Shown in pieces: positions 27,291 to 36,545 of a stretch of 64,000 nt of DNA. The stretch is from the NCBI RefSeq assembly GCF_001663155.1, contig NZ_CP015963.1, positions 992,001-1,056,000 of the forward strand. The letters are read 5' to 3'. The notes beneath the pieces were generated by a model. It was not told where the DNA came from, did not search any database, and saw only the letters and a program-made list of their open reading frames with translations. The position numbers were made by a program, and so were the translations under genes. How positions within the stretch are numbered: position 1 is the stretch's first letter; the number at the start of each line of letters is the position of its first letter. This stretch comes from Altererythrobacter ishigakiensis (lineage in GTDB: Bacteria; Pseudomonadota; Alphaproteobacteria; Sphingomonadales; Sphingomonadaceae).

Positions 27291-28226
27291 ATGGATGCAC
27301 TGGCGGTCATACTCGACGCACCCAAGCGGCTGTCGCTGAGGTCGCTCGCGCTGAATCCACCTTCAAGCAGTGATGTCATCGTCGAAACCGCGTGGAGCGG
27401 GATTAGTACGGGTACGGAAAAGCTCCTCTGGACTGGCGAGATGCCGCGTTTCCCGGGGATGGGTTATCCGTTGGTGCCGGGATATGAATCGGTCGGGCGG
27501 ATCGTCGATGCCGGGCCTGACGCACAATCACGCATTGGAGAATGGGTCTTTGTACCCGGCGCGAATTGTTATGCAGAGGCGCGGGGTCTGTTTGGCGGGA
27601 CCTCCCAGAAGCTGATTGTTCCTTCCGCGCGTGCGCTCACTATCTCGGAAGAACTTGCAGAGAAGGGTGTGCTGATCGCGCTGGCGGCAACGGCGCTACA
27701 TGCACTGGCAGGTGGCGAGCCACCTGAGCTTATCGTTGGTCATGGCGTCCTGGGTAGACTGCTTGCTCGGATGACGATCGCATCAGGTGCGCCCGCGCCA
27801 GTTGTCTGGGACAACAAGGAAGAGCGACGCAAAGGCGCGGAAGGCTACGATTGCATCGCGCCTAAGGATGATGATCGCCACGATTACCAAACAATCTTCG
27901 ATGTTAGCGGCTACGCGCATGGCCTCGACAATCTGATCGGCCGGCTGGCTAAACGCGGCGAGATTGTACTTGCCGGTTTCTATTCGGACCGGCTGAGTTT
28001 CGGCTTCCCTCCGGCCTTCCAAGCCGAAGCGCGGCTGCGCGTTGCAGCCGAATGGAGCCCTGAAGACCTGGCCTCGACTCAAGCGCTGATCGAGACCGGA
28101 GCAGTGAGCCTTGACGGGCTGATCACTGACATTCGCCCGGCGAGCGAAGCCGAAAAGGCATACCCCGCCGCATTCACGGAAATCGACTGTCTCAAGATGG
28201 TGTTGGACTGGAGCAGTTACGAATGA
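27291..28226 (+). CDS. bchC: 3-hydroxyethyl bacteriochlorophyllide a dehydrogenase
   Basis: 311 residues from the ATG at 27291, preceded by AGGGGGA about ten bases upstream. A frame with a TTG start at 27228 also exists but lacks family similarity before MDALAVILD. It is a zinc-type alcohol dehydrogenase relative: SGISTGTEKLLWTGEMPRFPGMGYPLVPGYESVGRIV near the N-terminus and a nucleotide-binding region around LIVGHGVLGRLLAR. It oxidises the 3-hydroxyethyl group to 3-acetyl, giving bacteriochlorophyllide a. It overlaps bchX (ATGA) and heads the bchCXYZ-puf superoperon. Confidence 0.96.
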   Translation: MDALAVILDAPKRLSLRSLALNPPSSSDVIVETAWSGISTGTEKLLWTGEMPRFPGMGYPLVPGYESVGRIVDAGPDAQSRIGEWVFVPGANCYAEARGLFGGTSQKLIVPSARALTISEELAEKGVLIALAATALHALAGGEPPELIVGHGVLGRLLARMTIASGAPAPVVWDNKEERRKGAEGYDCIAPKDDDRHDYQTIFDVSGYAHGLDNLIGRLAKRGEIVLAGFYSDRLSFGFPPAFQAEARLRVAAEWSPEDLASTQALIETGAVSLDGLITDIRPASEAEKAYPAAFTEIDCLKMVLDWSSYE

Positions 28227-29206
28227 CGATGCTTGATACTCAAGCCTTAAGGGACGAGGCGGCGCAAGAGCCGGACCCCGTTCACACAGGCGAGGTGACC
28301 AGCGAAACGCAGGTCATCGCGATTTATGGTAAAGGCGGTTCTGGCAAGAGCTTCGCCTTGTCTAACCTCAGCTACATGATGGCGCAGCAGGGCAAGCGTG
28401 TGCTGCTGATCGGTTGTGATCCCAAGTCGGATACGACCAGTCTGCTGTTCGGCGGCAAGAGTTGTCCGACAATCATTGAGACTTCCTCGAAAAAGAAACT
28501 CGCCGGTGAAGAGGTCACGATCGAAGATGTCTGCTTCCAGCGTGACGGTGTGTTCGCGATGGAGCTGGGCGGGCCAGAGGTTGGCCGCGGATGCGGTGGG
28601 CGCGGCATCATCCACGGTTTTGAACTGCTGGAAAAACTCGGCTTCCACGAATGGGGCTTTGACTATGTCCTGCTCGACTTCCTGGGCGATGTCGTGTGCG
28701 GCGGGTTCGGTCTGCCGATTGCGCGCGACATGTGTCAGAAGGTGATCGTTGTCGGCTCGAACGATCTGCAATCGCTCTATGTCGCCAACAATGTCTGCCA
28801 CGCGGTCGAATACTTCCGCAAAATGGGCGGCAATGTCGGCGTCGCCGGTATGATCGTGAACAAGGATGACGGCACCGGCGAAGCGGCAGCGTTTGCAAAG
28901 GCTGTCGACATTCCGGTCCTCACTGCAATTCCCGCGGATGAAGACATTCGCCGGAAGTCGGCAAATTACCAGATCATCGGAAAGCCAGGCGGCGAGTGGG
29001 GAGGGCTATTCGAACAGCTCGCCACGAATGTCGCCAAGGCGCCGCCGCGCCAACCTGCTCCCTTAGACCAGGACGGGCTGCTTGGCCTCTTCTCCCCCGA
29101 AGACACCGGAGGCGACATTGAACTCGTTCCGGCGACCCAGGCCGATATGCGCGGCGGCACATATGAACCCAAGCCCAGCCTTGAAGTGATTTACGATGAG
29201 GTATGA
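28223..29206 (+). CDS. bchX: Chlorophyllide reductase iron-sulfur ATPase BchX
   Basis: 327 residues. It is a NifH-like reductase with the P-loop YGKGGSGKSFALSNL, the switch region IGCDPKSDT, and the two cysteines that ligate the bridging 4Fe-4S cluster in GGRGIIHGF...-preceded GRGCGG and DVVCGGFG. The P-loop reading SGKSF rather than IGKST separates BchX from BchL. It donates electrons to BchY-BchZ for reduction of ring B of chlorophyllide a. A C-terminal extension after FEQLA is rich in Pro and Asp. Confidence 0.97.
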   Translation: MTMLDTQALRDEAAQEPDPVHTGEVTSETQVIAIYGKGGSGKSFALSNLSYMMAQQGKRVLLIGCDPKSDTTSLLFGGKSCPTIIETSSKKKLAGEEVTIEDVCFQRDGVFAMELGGPEVGRGCGGRGIIHGFELLEKLGFHEWGFDYVLLDFLGDVVCGGFGLPIARDMCQKVIVVGSNDLQSLYVANNVCHAVEYFRKMGGNVGVAGMIVNKDDGTGEAAAFAKAVDIPVLTAIPADEDIRRKSANYQIIGKPGGEWGGLFEQLATNVAKAPPRQPAPLDQDGLLGLFSPEDTGGDIELVPATQADMRGGTYEPKPSLEVIYDEV

Positions 29207-29209
29207 TGC

Positions 29210-30742
29210 TTGAGTGATCTAAACGCCTCGACGCGGAGACGCGATCAGCTCGAGATCGGAGCAACCGAAGGCGCGTGCTCGAGCAAGGAGACAATGCGCG
29301 AAGCGGCCCGCAAGGCGGGCAATAGTGAGGTTCTTGATCGATACGCCGCTGACTATCCGATTGACCCCGCACGTGGCCCGCATGATCAGCCTCAATCGAT
29401 GTGTCCGGCATTTGGCTCACTGCGTGTTGGGCTCAGGATGCAGCGCACGGCCACGGTGCTGTCAGGCTCTGCCTGTTGCGTTTACGGTTTGACCTTCACT
29501 TCGCATTTCTACGGTGCGCGCCGCACGGTCGGTTACGTGCCATTCAACTCTGAAACGCTGGTTACAGGCAAGCTTTTCGAAGACATAAAGGAAGCGGTCG
29601 AAGACCTCGCCGATCCTGCGAATTACGACGCAATTGTCGTCACGAACCTCTGCGTACCAACTGCCAGCGGGGTGCCATTGCGGCTCTTGCCGAAGGCGAT
29701 CAACGGGGTGCGTATCATCGGGATCGACGTACCTGGTTTTGGCATTCCAACCCATGCCGAGGCCAAGGACGTGCTCGCTGGCGCAATGCTGCAATATGCG
29801 CGCAGCGAGGCCGAGCAAGGTCCTGTCGCCGCTCCGAAACAGCGCTCGGACCGGCCAACGGTGACCTTGCTCGGGGAAATGTTTCCCGCCGATCCGGTAG
29901 GCTTGGCGCAACTGATTGCGCCGATGGGACTTGCGACCGGGCCGGTTGTGCCCACGCGAGAATGGCGTGAGCTCTACGCTGCTCTCGACTGTGCAGCAGT
30001 GGCTGCGATCCATCCCTTCTACACAGCCAGCGTGCGCGAATTCGAAGCGGCTGGACGCTCAATCGTTGGCTCTGCACCGGTTGGTCGCGACGGCACAGCC
30101 GCATGGCTGGACGCGATTGGCGCTGCGTGCGGCGTGGCACAAGACCAGATCGATGCGGCGAAGAGCGCAGCGCTGCCAGCAATCGAAGCGGCCCTTGCAG
30201 CAGCTCCGATCAAAGGGCGCGTGACAGTTTCGGGCTATGAAGGCTCTGAACTGCTTGTTGCACGCTTGCTGATCGAAAGCGGTGCCGACGTGCCCTATGT
30301 GGGCACAGCTTGTCCGCGCACGCCGTGGTCAGCGCCAGATCGTGAGTGGCTCGAAGCCAAAGGCGTGAAGGTGCAGTACCGGGCAAGCCTAGAACAGGAT
30401 ATTGCCGCGGTTGACGAGTATCGCCCGGATCTCGCCATCGGCACAACTCCGGTGGTTCAGCATGCCAAGCAGCATGGTATGCCGGCAATGTATTTCACCA
30501 ACCTGATTTCCGCACGTCCGCTGATGGGTGTCGCGGGCGCGGGTAGCCTGGCGCAAGTCATCAATACGGCGATTGGCAATAAGCATCGCTTCACGAAGAT
30601 GACAGAGTTCTTCGAGGGTGTCGGCAAGGACATGAGTGCGGGCGTTTGGGAAGACACCCCGCAAGACCGCCCGCTATTCAAGAAGAAGTTTGCAGCCCAG
30701 AATATCGCCGCTCGCAAGGCGAGTGAGGCGGTGGGCAAATGA
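29210..30742 (+). CDS. bchY: Chlorophyllide reductase subunit Y
   Basis: 510 residues starting with TTG at 29210, three bases after the bchX stop; no in-frame ATG gives a complete N-terminus, and GAGG at 29198-29201 fits as ribosome-binding site. NifD-like: [25 protein letters not shown] and [15 protein letters not shown] supply cysteines for the shared Fe-S cluster. With BchZ it forms the catalytic component that reduces the C7-C8 double bond, converting a chlorin into a bacteriochlorin. It overlaps bchZ by 4 bases. Confidence 0.96.
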   Translation: MSDLNASTRRRDQLEIGATEGACSSKETMREAARKAGNSEVLDRYAADYPIDPARGPHDQPQSMCPAFGSLRVGLRMQRTATVLSGSACCVYGLTFTSHFYGARRTVGYVPFNSETLVTGKLFEDIKEAVEDLADPANYDAIVVTNLCVPTASGVPLRLLPKAINGVRIIGIDVPGFGIPTHAEAKDVLAGAMLQYARSEAEQGPVAAPKQRSDRPTVTLLGEMFPADPVGLAQLIAPMGLATGPVVPTREWRELYAALDCAAVAAIHPFYTASVREFEAAGRSIVGSAPVGRDGTAAWLDAIGAACGVAQDQIDAAKSAALPAIEAALAAAPIKGRVTVSGYEGSELLVARLLIESGADVPYVGTACPRTPWSAPDREWLEAKGVKVQYRASLEQDIAAVDEYRPDLAIGTTPVVQHAKQHGMPAMYFTNLISARPLMGVAGAGSLAQVINTAIGNKHRFTKMTEFFEGVGKDMSAGVWEDTPQDRPLFKKKFAAQNIAARKASEAVGK

Positions 30743-32184
30743 CGCTGATCCTCGATCATGATCGCGCAGGCGGGTATTGGGGCGCAGTCTACGTCTTTAC
30801 TGCAATCAAGGGATTGCAAGTGGTGATTGACGGTCCTGTTGGGTGCGAGAACCTGCCGGTCACCTCCGTGCTGCATTACACCGACGGGCTGCCGCCGCAC
30901 GAATTGCCCATTGTTGTCACTGGTCTTGGCGAGGAAGAACTGGGCAAGACCGGGACCGAAGGTGCGATGAAGCGCGCTTGGGAAACACTCGATCCAGATC
31001 TGCCTTCTGTGGTGGTAACGGGCTCGATCGCCGAGATGATTGGCGGCGGTGTGACGCCGGAAGGCACAACTCTCAAACGCTTCCTGCCGCGGACCATTGA
31101 CGAAGATCAGTGGGAATCGGCGGATCGTGCGCTTAGCTGGTTGTGGACCGAGTTTGGCCCCAAGAAGATGCCCAAGCGGCGTGATCGCAAAGAAGGCGAA
31201 AAGCCCAAGGTCAACATCATCGGCCCGGCTTACGGCATGTTCAACATGGCGTCAGATCTTGCTGAAGTGCGGCGCCTGATCGAAGGCATCGGCGCTGAAG
31301 TAAACATGGCCTTCCCACTGGGAAGCCATTTGGCTGACATCAAGAAACTGGGCATGGCGGATGCCAATGTCTGCCTTTATCGCGAGTATGGCCGCAATCT
31401 CTGCGAACTGCTCGACCGACCGTATTTCCAGGCGCCGATTGGTCTCGACAGCACCACGCGTTTCCTGGAAGCGCTCGGTGATGAGCTGGGGCTCGATCCC
31501 GCACCATTCATCGAGCGAGAGAAACACACCACGATCAAGCCGCTATGGGATTTGTGGCGCTCGGTCACGCAAGACTTCTTCGGCACCGCGAATTTCGGAA
31601 TTGTCGCGAACGAAACATATGCGCGCGGTATTCGGAATTTCCTGGAGGGCGAGATGGGCTTGCCCTGCAGCTTTGCGTATGGCCGCTCGGCAGGCGTAAA
31701 ACCTGATAACGCCGCGGTACGTCAATCCATTCACGCAAACCCGCCGCTGGTGGTGCTCGGATCCTATAACGAGCGCATGTATATGGCGGAATGTGGTTCG
31801 CGGGGCATTTACATCCCGGCCAGTTTCCCGGGGGCGGCTATCCGTCGCCATACCGGCACACCCTTTATGGGGTACGCGGGCGCCACCTATCTGGTGCAGG
31901 AGGTGTGCAATGCGCTGTTTGATGCGCTGTTCCACATCCTGCCTCTCTCCACACACTTGGACGCCGGTGAAGCCACTCCGGCGCGCGATTACGAAGAGCT
32001 TGAATGGGACAAGGACGCCAAGGCGAAGCTGGACGAACTGGTTGAGGCGCAGCCTGTGCTGATCCGGATATCGGCTGCCAAGCGATTGCGCGACGCCGCC
32101 GAACAGGCCGCGCGCCGTGCCGGCGAAACACACGTCACAGCTGATCGGCTGGCGGACGTCCTGCTCGAAGGAAATGGCGCATGA
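30739..32184 (+). CDS. bchZ: Chlorophyllide reductase subunit Z
   Basis: 481 residues, NifK-like partner of BchY. Key blocks are [20 protein letters not shown] and [32 protein letters not shown] with a cluster cysteine in GCEN, followed by [19 protein letters not shown]. The C-terminal helical region ([22 protein letters not shown]) resembles the conserved tail also seen in BchB-type proteins. Its stop overlaps a 43-codon micro-ORF that leads into pufB, so the puf genes can be read from the bchC promoter. Confidence 0.96.
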   Translation: MTLILDHDRAGGYWGAVYVFTAIKGLQVVIDGPVGCENLPVTSVLHYTDGLPPHELPIVVTGLGEEELGKTGTEGAMKRAWETLDPDLPSVVVTGSIAEMIGGGVTPEGTTLKRFLPRTIDEDQWESADRALSWLWTEFGPKKMPKRRDRKEGEKPKVNIIGPAYGMFNMASDLAEVRRLIEGIGAEVNMAFPLGSHLADIKKLGMADANVCLYREYGRNLCELLDRPYFQAPIGLDSTTRFLEALGDELGLDPAPFIEREKHTTIKPLWDLWRSVTQDFFGTANFGIVANETYARGIRNFLEGEMGLPCSFAYGRSAGVKPDNAAVRQSIHANPPLVVLGSYNERMYMAECGSRGIYIPASFPGAAIRRHTGTPFMGYAGATYLVQEVCNALFDALFHILPLSTHLDAGEATPARDYEELEWDKDAKAKLDELVEAQPVLIRISAAKRLRDAAEQAARRAGETHVTADRLADVLLEGNGA

Positions 32185-32312
32185 ATGCGCTCACACAGAT
32201 CGCCCGCAGAGATGCGGGTCCAGCAATCCTGGCGAAGAAATTCGTCTGGATACCGACGGAGGCACGTCGCCTCTCGCACAACAACCCAAATGGGAGAATA
32301 GGCTATGAGTGA
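32181..32312 (+). CDS. Possible 43-residue micro-ORF between bchZ and pufB
   Basis: ATG at 32181 overlaps the bchZ stop (ATGA) and is preceded by GAAGGAAA nine or so bases upstream. The frame encodes 43 residues (begins [17 protein letters not shown], basic, no membrane helix) and stops at 32310-32312, eight bases inside pufB. It does not resemble PufQ, which is longer and has a hydrophobic segment. It could couple translation of bchZ to pufB or act as a leader peptide; it might also be chance. Too short for many annotation pipelines. Confidence 0.4.
   Translation: MNALTQIARRDAGPAILAKKFVWIPTEARRLSHNNPNGRIGYE
32203..32218 (+). promoter_or_regulatory. GNRA-capped RNA hairpin upstream of pufB
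   Basis: CCCGCA-GAGA-TGCGGG forms a perfect 6-bp stem with a GAGA tetraloop (GNRA type), about 85 bases before the pufB start and inside the 43-codon micro-ORF. No U-tract follows, so it is not a normal terminator. A 5' stabiliser or processing site for the puf mRNA is a plausible role. Seen directly; role inferred. Confidence 0.5.
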
Positions 32313-32454
32313 TGTGGGAATGAGCACATATCTCACCCCAGAAGAAGCTAAGGAGTTCCACAAGCTCTTTATGTTCTGGTTTGGTGCACACACCGCGATC
32401 GCTGTGGTGGCACACCTTCTGGTGTGGACCTGGCGTCCGTGGATCGGCATCTGA
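32305..32454 (+). CDS. pufB: Light-harvesting 1 beta polypeptide
   Basis: 49 residues with a good ribosome-binding site (GGGAGAA). One membrane helix, with the bacteriochlorophyll-ligating His37 in VVAHLLVWTWRPW and the second conserved His29 in FGAHTAIA. The N-terminal acidic stretch (LTPEEAKEFHKLF) is typical of LH1 beta chains on the cytoplasmic side. It pairs with PufA to build the LH1 ring around the reaction centre. Confidence 0.96.
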   Translation: MSDVGMSTYLTPEEAKEFHKLFMFWFGAHTAIAVVAHLLVWTWRPWIGI

Positions 32455-32518
32455 ACCGACTGGCGCTGCTTGGCGGCCGCCAGGTGGCAAAGTTCAATAT
32501 AAAACAAGGAATTAGACC

Positions 32519-32683
32519 ATGTGGAGAACTTGGCTAACATATGATCCGCGCAGAGTTTTGGTAGGCCTTCACGTCTATCTGGCTGTGCTCGCGTTCACTA
32601 TCCACTTCATCCTGCTGAGCACGGATACTTACAACTGGATGGATGGCCCCAATGCGCGGGCAACCATCGAGCTGGCCGAGTAA
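32519..32683 (+). CDS. pufA: Light-harvesting 1 alpha polypeptide
   Basis: 54 residues beginning [20 protein letters not shown], the LH1 alpha signature N-terminus, preceded by AAGGAATTAG. One membrane helix carries the bacteriochlorophyll ligand His29 in [10 protein letters not shown]. The C-terminal tail ([16 protein letters not shown]) faces the periplasm. It is separated from pufL by a strong intercistronic hairpin, an arrangement known to give unequal antenna and reaction-centre expression. Confidence 0.97.
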   Translation: MWRTWLTYDPRRVLVGLHVYLAVLAFTIHFILLSTDTYNWMDGPNARATIELAE

Positions 32684-32723
32684 CTGAGGCTCTCAGCGAA
32701 GGGATAAACATTCGACAGTGCGA

Positions 32724-32759
32724 GGGGCGACGGCCGGCAAAATCGGCCGGCCTCGCCTC
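32724..32759 (+). promoter_or_regulatory. pufA-pufL intercistronic hairpin
   Basis: GGCGA-c-GGCCGGC (32726-32738) pairs with GCCGGCC-TCGCC (32746-32757), a 12-bp GC-rich stem with one bulged C and a 7-base loop; a G-U and a G-C pair extend it outward to 32724-32759. No U-tract follows. Its position between pufBA and pufLMC matches the known puf mRNA stabiliser of purple bacteria, which protects the pufBA segment from 3' exonucleases and raises LH1 over RC. Confidence 0.8.
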
Positions 32760-32818
32760 ACAGGTCGAAGATATCAATCTTGGATCCCGCCACGGATTGG
32801 GCGGGGGAGGAATGGGTT

Positions 32819-33643
32819 ATGGCGCTCCTTAGTTTTGAGCGGAAGTATCGCGTGCGTGGGGGCACGCTGATCGGTGGAGACTTGTTCGACTTCTGGGTCG
32901 GGCCTTTCTACGTCGGATTCTTCGGAATCGTTACCGCGATCTTCGCAACCTTGGGAACAGCGTTGATTTTCTACGCTGCGTCACAGGGCCCAACCTGGAA
33001 CCCGTGGCTGATAAGCATTGCGCCACCTGATTTGAGTTATGGACTGTCCTTGGCCCCGCTCAAGGAGGGGGGCTTCTGGCAAGTCATCACGGTCTGTGCG
33101 ATCATCTCTTTCGTCTCATGGGCGCTTAGAGAGGTGGAGATCTGCCGCAAGCTTGGCATGGGTTACCATGTGCCAATTGCTTTCGGTTTTGCGATCCTCG
33201 CATACGTCACGCTGGTTGTAATCCGGCCTGTACTGATGGGTGGATGGCACTTTGGCTTCCCATACGGGATATTCAGTCATTTGGACTGGGTCTCCAACAC
33301 CGGGTATCAATACCTCCACTTCCACTACAATCCGGCGCATATGCTGGCCGTCTCGTTCTTCTTCACGACGACGCTAGCTCTCGCGCTTCACGGGGCTTTG
33401 GTTCTCTCTGCTGTCAATCCGGAACGCGGCGGTGAAGTCAAAACACCCGAATATGAAGACACCTTTTTCCGCGATCTGATCGGCTATTCAGTCGGAACGT
33501 TGGGCATCCACCGCGTCGGTTTGCTGCTGGCGCTCAATGCCGGCTTCTGGAGCGCGGTCTGTATCGTCATCAGTGGTCCGTTGTGGACCAAAGGTTGGCC
33601 CGAGTGGTGGACCTGGTGGCTTAACCTGCCGATCTGGGCATGA
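32819..33643 (+). CDS. pufL: Photosynthetic reaction centre L subunit
   Basis: 274 residues from the ATG at 32819 ([15 protein letters not shown]), with AGGAA nine bases upstream; a longer frame from 32780 lacks L-subunit similarity. It has five membrane helices. Histidine ligands of the special pair and accessory bacteriochlorophylls lie in [24 protein letters not shown], and the non-haem-iron ligands lie in ALHGALVLS and [11 protein letters not shown]. It binds QA/QB-side cofactors with PufM. Length and motifs are standard. Confidence 0.98.
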   Translation: MALLSFERKYRVRGGTLIGGDLFDFWVGPFYVGFFGIVTAIFATLGTALIFYAASQGPTWNPWLISIAPPDLSYGLSLAPLKEGGFWQVITVCAIISFVSWALREVEICRKLGMGYHVPIAFGFAILAYVTLVVIRPVLMGGWHFGFPYGIFSHLDWVSNTGYQYLHFHYNPAHMLAVSFFFTTTLALALHGALVLSAVNPERGGEVKTPEYEDTFFRDLIGYSVGTLGIHRVGLLLALNAGFWSAVCIVISGPLWTKGWPEWWTWWLNLPIWA

Positions 33644-33657
33644 GGGGAGACTGAGAT

Positions 33658-34638
33658 ATGGCTACCTATCAAAACATCTTCACTCAGGTTCAATTGAACC
33701 ATCCGCCAGAACTGGGTGTTCCGCTACCTGACGGGCAACACGAGCCGCGTTTCAACAACACTTTCATCAACCGCTGGATGGGAATGATCGGCCACGCGCA
33801 GATCGGCCCTTTCTACCTTGGCTGGACAGGCATCGGTGCGCTGACATTCGGATTGCTCGCTTTTGCGATTATCGGGATGAACATGTTTGCATCAGTGGGC
33901 TGGGATCCGATCCAGTTCGTCCGTCAGCTGTTCTGGCTGTCTCTGGAGCCGCCAGGCCCGCAATATGGTTTCTCGCCATTTGTGCCGCTGGCCGAAGGGG
34001 GCTGGTTTATCCTGACCGGTGCATTCCTGACCATCTCGGTACTCCTCTGGTGGCTCAGGACTTACCTGCGCGCGAAAGAGCTGGGCATGGGTATGCACGT
34101 CCCTTGGGCATTTGCTTCGGCGATCTGGCTGTTCCTGGTGCTGGGCTTTATCCGCCCGATGTTCATGGGATCATGGGCCGAAGCGGTTCCTTATGGCGTT
34201 TTCTCTCACCTTGACTGGACCGCAGCGTTTTCGATCCGGTACGGGAACCTGTTTTACAACCCGTTCCACGCGCTATCGATTGCATTCCTATATGGATCGA
34301 CCCTGCTCTTCGCGATGCATGGGGCTACGATCCTGGCGGTCGGACGTTATGGCGGCGAGCGGGAGATCGAGCAGATCACCGACCGCGGCACCGCATCCGA
34401 GCGTGCGGCGCTGTTCTGGCGCTGGACCATGGGTTTCAACGCAACGATGGAATCGATCCACCGCTGGGCATGGTGGTTCGCAGTGCTGACAACGCTGACT
34501 GGCGGCATCGGCATCCTGCTGACCGGCACAGTCGTCGACAACTGGTACCTCTGGGCTCAGGAGCACAGCTTTGCCCCGGCCTATCCGGATACCGGAACCA
34601 TTGATCCAGCGGCTGTAGCCGCAAGTGCAGGGGAGTGA
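33658..34638 (+). CDS. pufM: Photosynthetic reaction centre M subunit
   Basis: 326 residues with a strong ribosome-binding site (GAGGGGAGA). Five membrane helices; the special-pair region reads [32 protein letters not shown], and iron ligands are in [10 protein letters not shown] and [13 protein letters not shown] short C-terminal extension ([22 protein letters not shown]) follows the last helix, as in species with a bound PufC cytochrome. The stop overlaps the beginning of pufC's possible GTG start. Confidence 0.98.
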   Translation: MATYQNIFTQVQLNHPPELGVPLPDGQHEPRFNNTFINRWMGMIGHAQIGPFYLGWTGIGALTFGLLAFAIIGMNMFASVGWDPIQFVRQLFWLSLEPPGPQYGFSPFVPLAEGGWFILTGAFLTISVLLWWLRTYLRAKELGMGMHVPWAFASAIWLFLVLGFIRPMFMGSWAEAVPYGVFSHLDWTAAFSIRYGNLFYNPFHALSIAFLYGSTLLFAMHGATILAVGRYGGEREIEQITDRGTASERAALFWRWTMGFNATMESIHRWAWWFAVLTTLTGGIGILLTGTVVDNWYLWAQEHSFAPAYPDTGTIDPAAVAASAGE

Positions 34639-34643
34639 ATAGC

Positions 34644-35708
34644 ATGAGACGCTCAATCAAACTGATTGCATGTGCTGCCGCACCACTCGCGCTTGCTGCT
34701 TGCGAGATCGGGCCCAAGGTTTCCGAGCAGAATGGCTATCGCGGCACTGGCATGAATCATGTCACGCTTACCTCAGTGGCCAATGCGGAACAGGATGTAC
34801 CCGCGCCGCCATATGAGCTGACTGTGTCCAGCGATCAGACAGCTGGCGAGGTCTATGAGAATGTGCAGGTGCTGCAGAATGTCTCGGTTGACGAGTTCAA
34901 CTACATCATGGCGGCAATCACCGAATGGGTCTCACCTGAAGCAGGCTGCAATTATTGTCACAACCCGGCCAACATGGCTTCTGATGAAGTCTATACCAAA
35001 ACGGTCGCGCGCAGCATGATTCTGATGAACCAGAACATCAATGCCAACTGGAAAGATCACGTTGCGGACACCGGTGTGACATGCTGGACCTGCCACAGGG
35101 GCAACAATATCCCTGAAGCGATCTGGTCGATGCCCGACAATGAAGACCAGCGTTTCACTGAACGGTTGCGGCGCGGGCAGAATCAGCCGGTGGCTGAAAC
35201 CGCTTATTCGTCATTGCCGGTGAATGCCGTTGCCCGTTATTTCGGTGATCCGGAAAGTGCGGACAAAATCAGGGTGGCCTCCACAGGGCTTTATCCCAGC
35301 GATGCCAACACCACTTCGACGATGGAAACCGAGTATACCTATAGTCTGATGATGCATATGTCTGACTCGCTCGGGGTCAACTGCACGTTCTGCCACAACA
35401 CGCAAAGCTTCGGTGCCTGGGACCTCAGTCCTGCGCAGCGCGCGACTGCATGGCATGGCATTCGCATGGTTGGTGACATCAACAGCGGTTACATTACGCC
35501 GATCACTGCGGTGTTCCCTGATAACCGGTTGGGTGATGCTGGAGATCCTTACAAGGTCAATTGCACTACATGTCACCAAGGCGTGAACAAGCCAATGGGA
35601 GGTGCGCAGATGGCGAAGGATTATCCATCGCTGCTAAGCGCGCCGGTTGGTGACGTGATCGCAATGGAGCCAGAAGCGGAGGATGCCGGCGAAGAAGCTA
35701 CGAGCTGA
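34644..35708 (+). CDS. pufC: Reaction-centre tetraheme cytochrome c subunit (lipoprotein)
   Basis: 354 residues from the ATG at 34644, with AGGGGAG eight bases upstream; a GTG at 34635 is three codons longer. The N-terminus is a lipoprotein signal with lipobox LAAC (Cys20). Four c-type haem motifs are present: CNYCH, CWTCH, CTFCH and CTTCH. The protein sits on the periplasmic face of the RC and re-reduces the special pair. Its presence indicates electron delivery through PufC rather than directly to PufL/M. It is the last gene of the puf operon; there is no pufX. Confidence 0.97.
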   Translation: MRRSIKLIACAAAPLALAACEIGPKVSEQNGYRGTGMNHVTLTSVANAEQDVPAPPYELTVSSDQTAGEVYENVQVLQNVSVDEFNYIMAAITEWVSPEAGCNYCHNPANMASDEVYTKTVARSMILMNQNINANWKDHVADTGVTCWTCHRGNNIPEAIWSMPDNEDQRFTERLRRGQNQPVAETAYSSLPVNAVARYFGDPESADKIRVASTGLYPSDANTTSTMETEYTYSLMMHMSDSLGVNCTFCHNTQSFGAWDLSPAQRATAWHGIRMVGDINSGYITPITAVFPDNRLGDAGDPYKVNCTTCHQGVNKPMGGAQMAKDYPSLLSAPVGDVIAMEPEAEDAGEEATS

Positions 35709-35721
35709 CAGGCCGGTTTCC

Positions 35722-35745
35722 GCAGACCGGGCTTTTCGGGTCTGC
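35722..35745 (+). terminator. Possible stem-loop after pufC
   Basis: GCAGACC (35722-35728) pairs with GGTCTGC (35739-35745) around a ten-base loop, 14 bases after the pufC stop. There is no run of T after the stem, so it may act in mRNA 3' protection or weak termination rather than as a classical terminator. Confidence 0.4.
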
Positions 35746-35781
35746 CGGACGCAAATATGGACGGAAGTGATTGAGCGTGGC

Positions 35782-36066
35782 CTATCGGGGGTCGCGCTCA
35801 ATTTTTTTACGGCGTCTAAGGTCTGCAAGGTGTGCAGGGAAGGCCAGAGCCAGCGGCGCTACGATCCATATCCAATGTGTATCAAGAATGGCAGCGCGCA
35901 CCGCAATCAATATAAAGGCTGCAGGTAACAGCAGCACCAAGGCGTCATAGAACTTCCATCCGTTACGACATAGGATGACCAGTTCGATCGCCAACACACA
36001 AAGTACGACATCGACTGCCAGACCGCTGCTGACGAAGCTCTCCATCAGTTGTTCGAGATTGCTCAC
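35782..36066 (-). CDS. Small membrane protein at the end of the bchG-tspO operon
   Basis: 94 residues from a GTG at 36066 that overlaps the tspO stop (GTGA). Two to three hydrophobic helices are visible (LAVDVVLCVLAIELVILC, FYDALVLLLPAAFILIAVRAAI, WIWIVAPLALAFPAHL), ending in a basic tail (DLRRRKKIERDPR). I do not recognise a named family. Translational coupling to tspO and membrane character suggest a true gene, perhaps for pigment handling, but there is no direct evidence for its role. Confidence 0.65.
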   Translation of the reverse strand: MSNLEQLMESFVSSGLAVDVVLCVLAIELVILCRNGWKFYDALVLLLPAAFILIAVRAAILDTHWIWIVAPLALAFPAHLADLRRRKKIERDPR

Positions 36067-36545
36067 CCGAAGGGGCCGTTAAGCTCGATCACTTGCCAAT
36101 TGAGCGCGCCAGCCACGCTGACCCAAATGAGATAGGGCACCAGCAGCAAGCCTGAAAGTTTGGAGATCCGTGAGCAGAAGACGACCAGCAACAGGATCGA
36201 AAGCCAAAGCAATAGCAGCTCGGCGAAGGCAAGATCGGGGCGCTGCAAACGGAAGAACAGCAGGCTCCACAAAATATTGAGGAAGGCGTTCAATGCAAAC
36301 AGGCTGATAACCCAATCCCGTTGCGCAGGAGTGGCGGCTTTCTCCCAAGCAGTTACGGCGGAGGCGCAGGCGAGAGCAAATATCGTGGTCCAGGCAATCG
36401 GAAACACAACGTCTGGAGGGTTCCAGCCCGGTTTTTCGAGCGATTGATACCACGGGCCCAGATCGGTGATAGTTGCGCCAAGGAATGCGACACCCATCGC
36501 CGCAATTGCGGCAACGACAAATGGAATAACCCAGTTCTTGCTCAT
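36063..36545 (-). CDS. tspO: TspO/MBR family tryptophan-rich sensory protein
   Basis: 160 residues with five membrane helices. Family motifs: WYQSLEKPGWNPPDVVFPIAWTTIF and the helix NAFLNILWSLLFFRLQRPDLAFAELLLLW, then YLIWVSVAGALNW. TspO (CrtK) binds porphyrins and in Rhodobacter modulates PpsR/AppA control of photosynthesis genes in response to oxygen. It overlaps the bchP stop and the small gene downstream by 4 bases each, so it is expressed with bchG, the pucC-like gene and bchP. Confidence 0.95.
   Translation of the reverse strand: MSKNWVIPFVVAAIAAMGVAFLGATITDLGPWYQSLEKPGWNPPDVVFPIAWTTIFALACASAVTAWEKAATPAQRDWVISLFALNAFLNILWSLLFFRLQRPDLAFAELLLLWLSILLLVVFCSRISKLSGLLLVPYLIWVSVAGALNWQVIELNGPFG

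Noticed and set aside
32181-32312. pufQ
   Set aside because: The frame before pufB is only 43 codons, has no hydrophobic segment and does not resemble PufQ.
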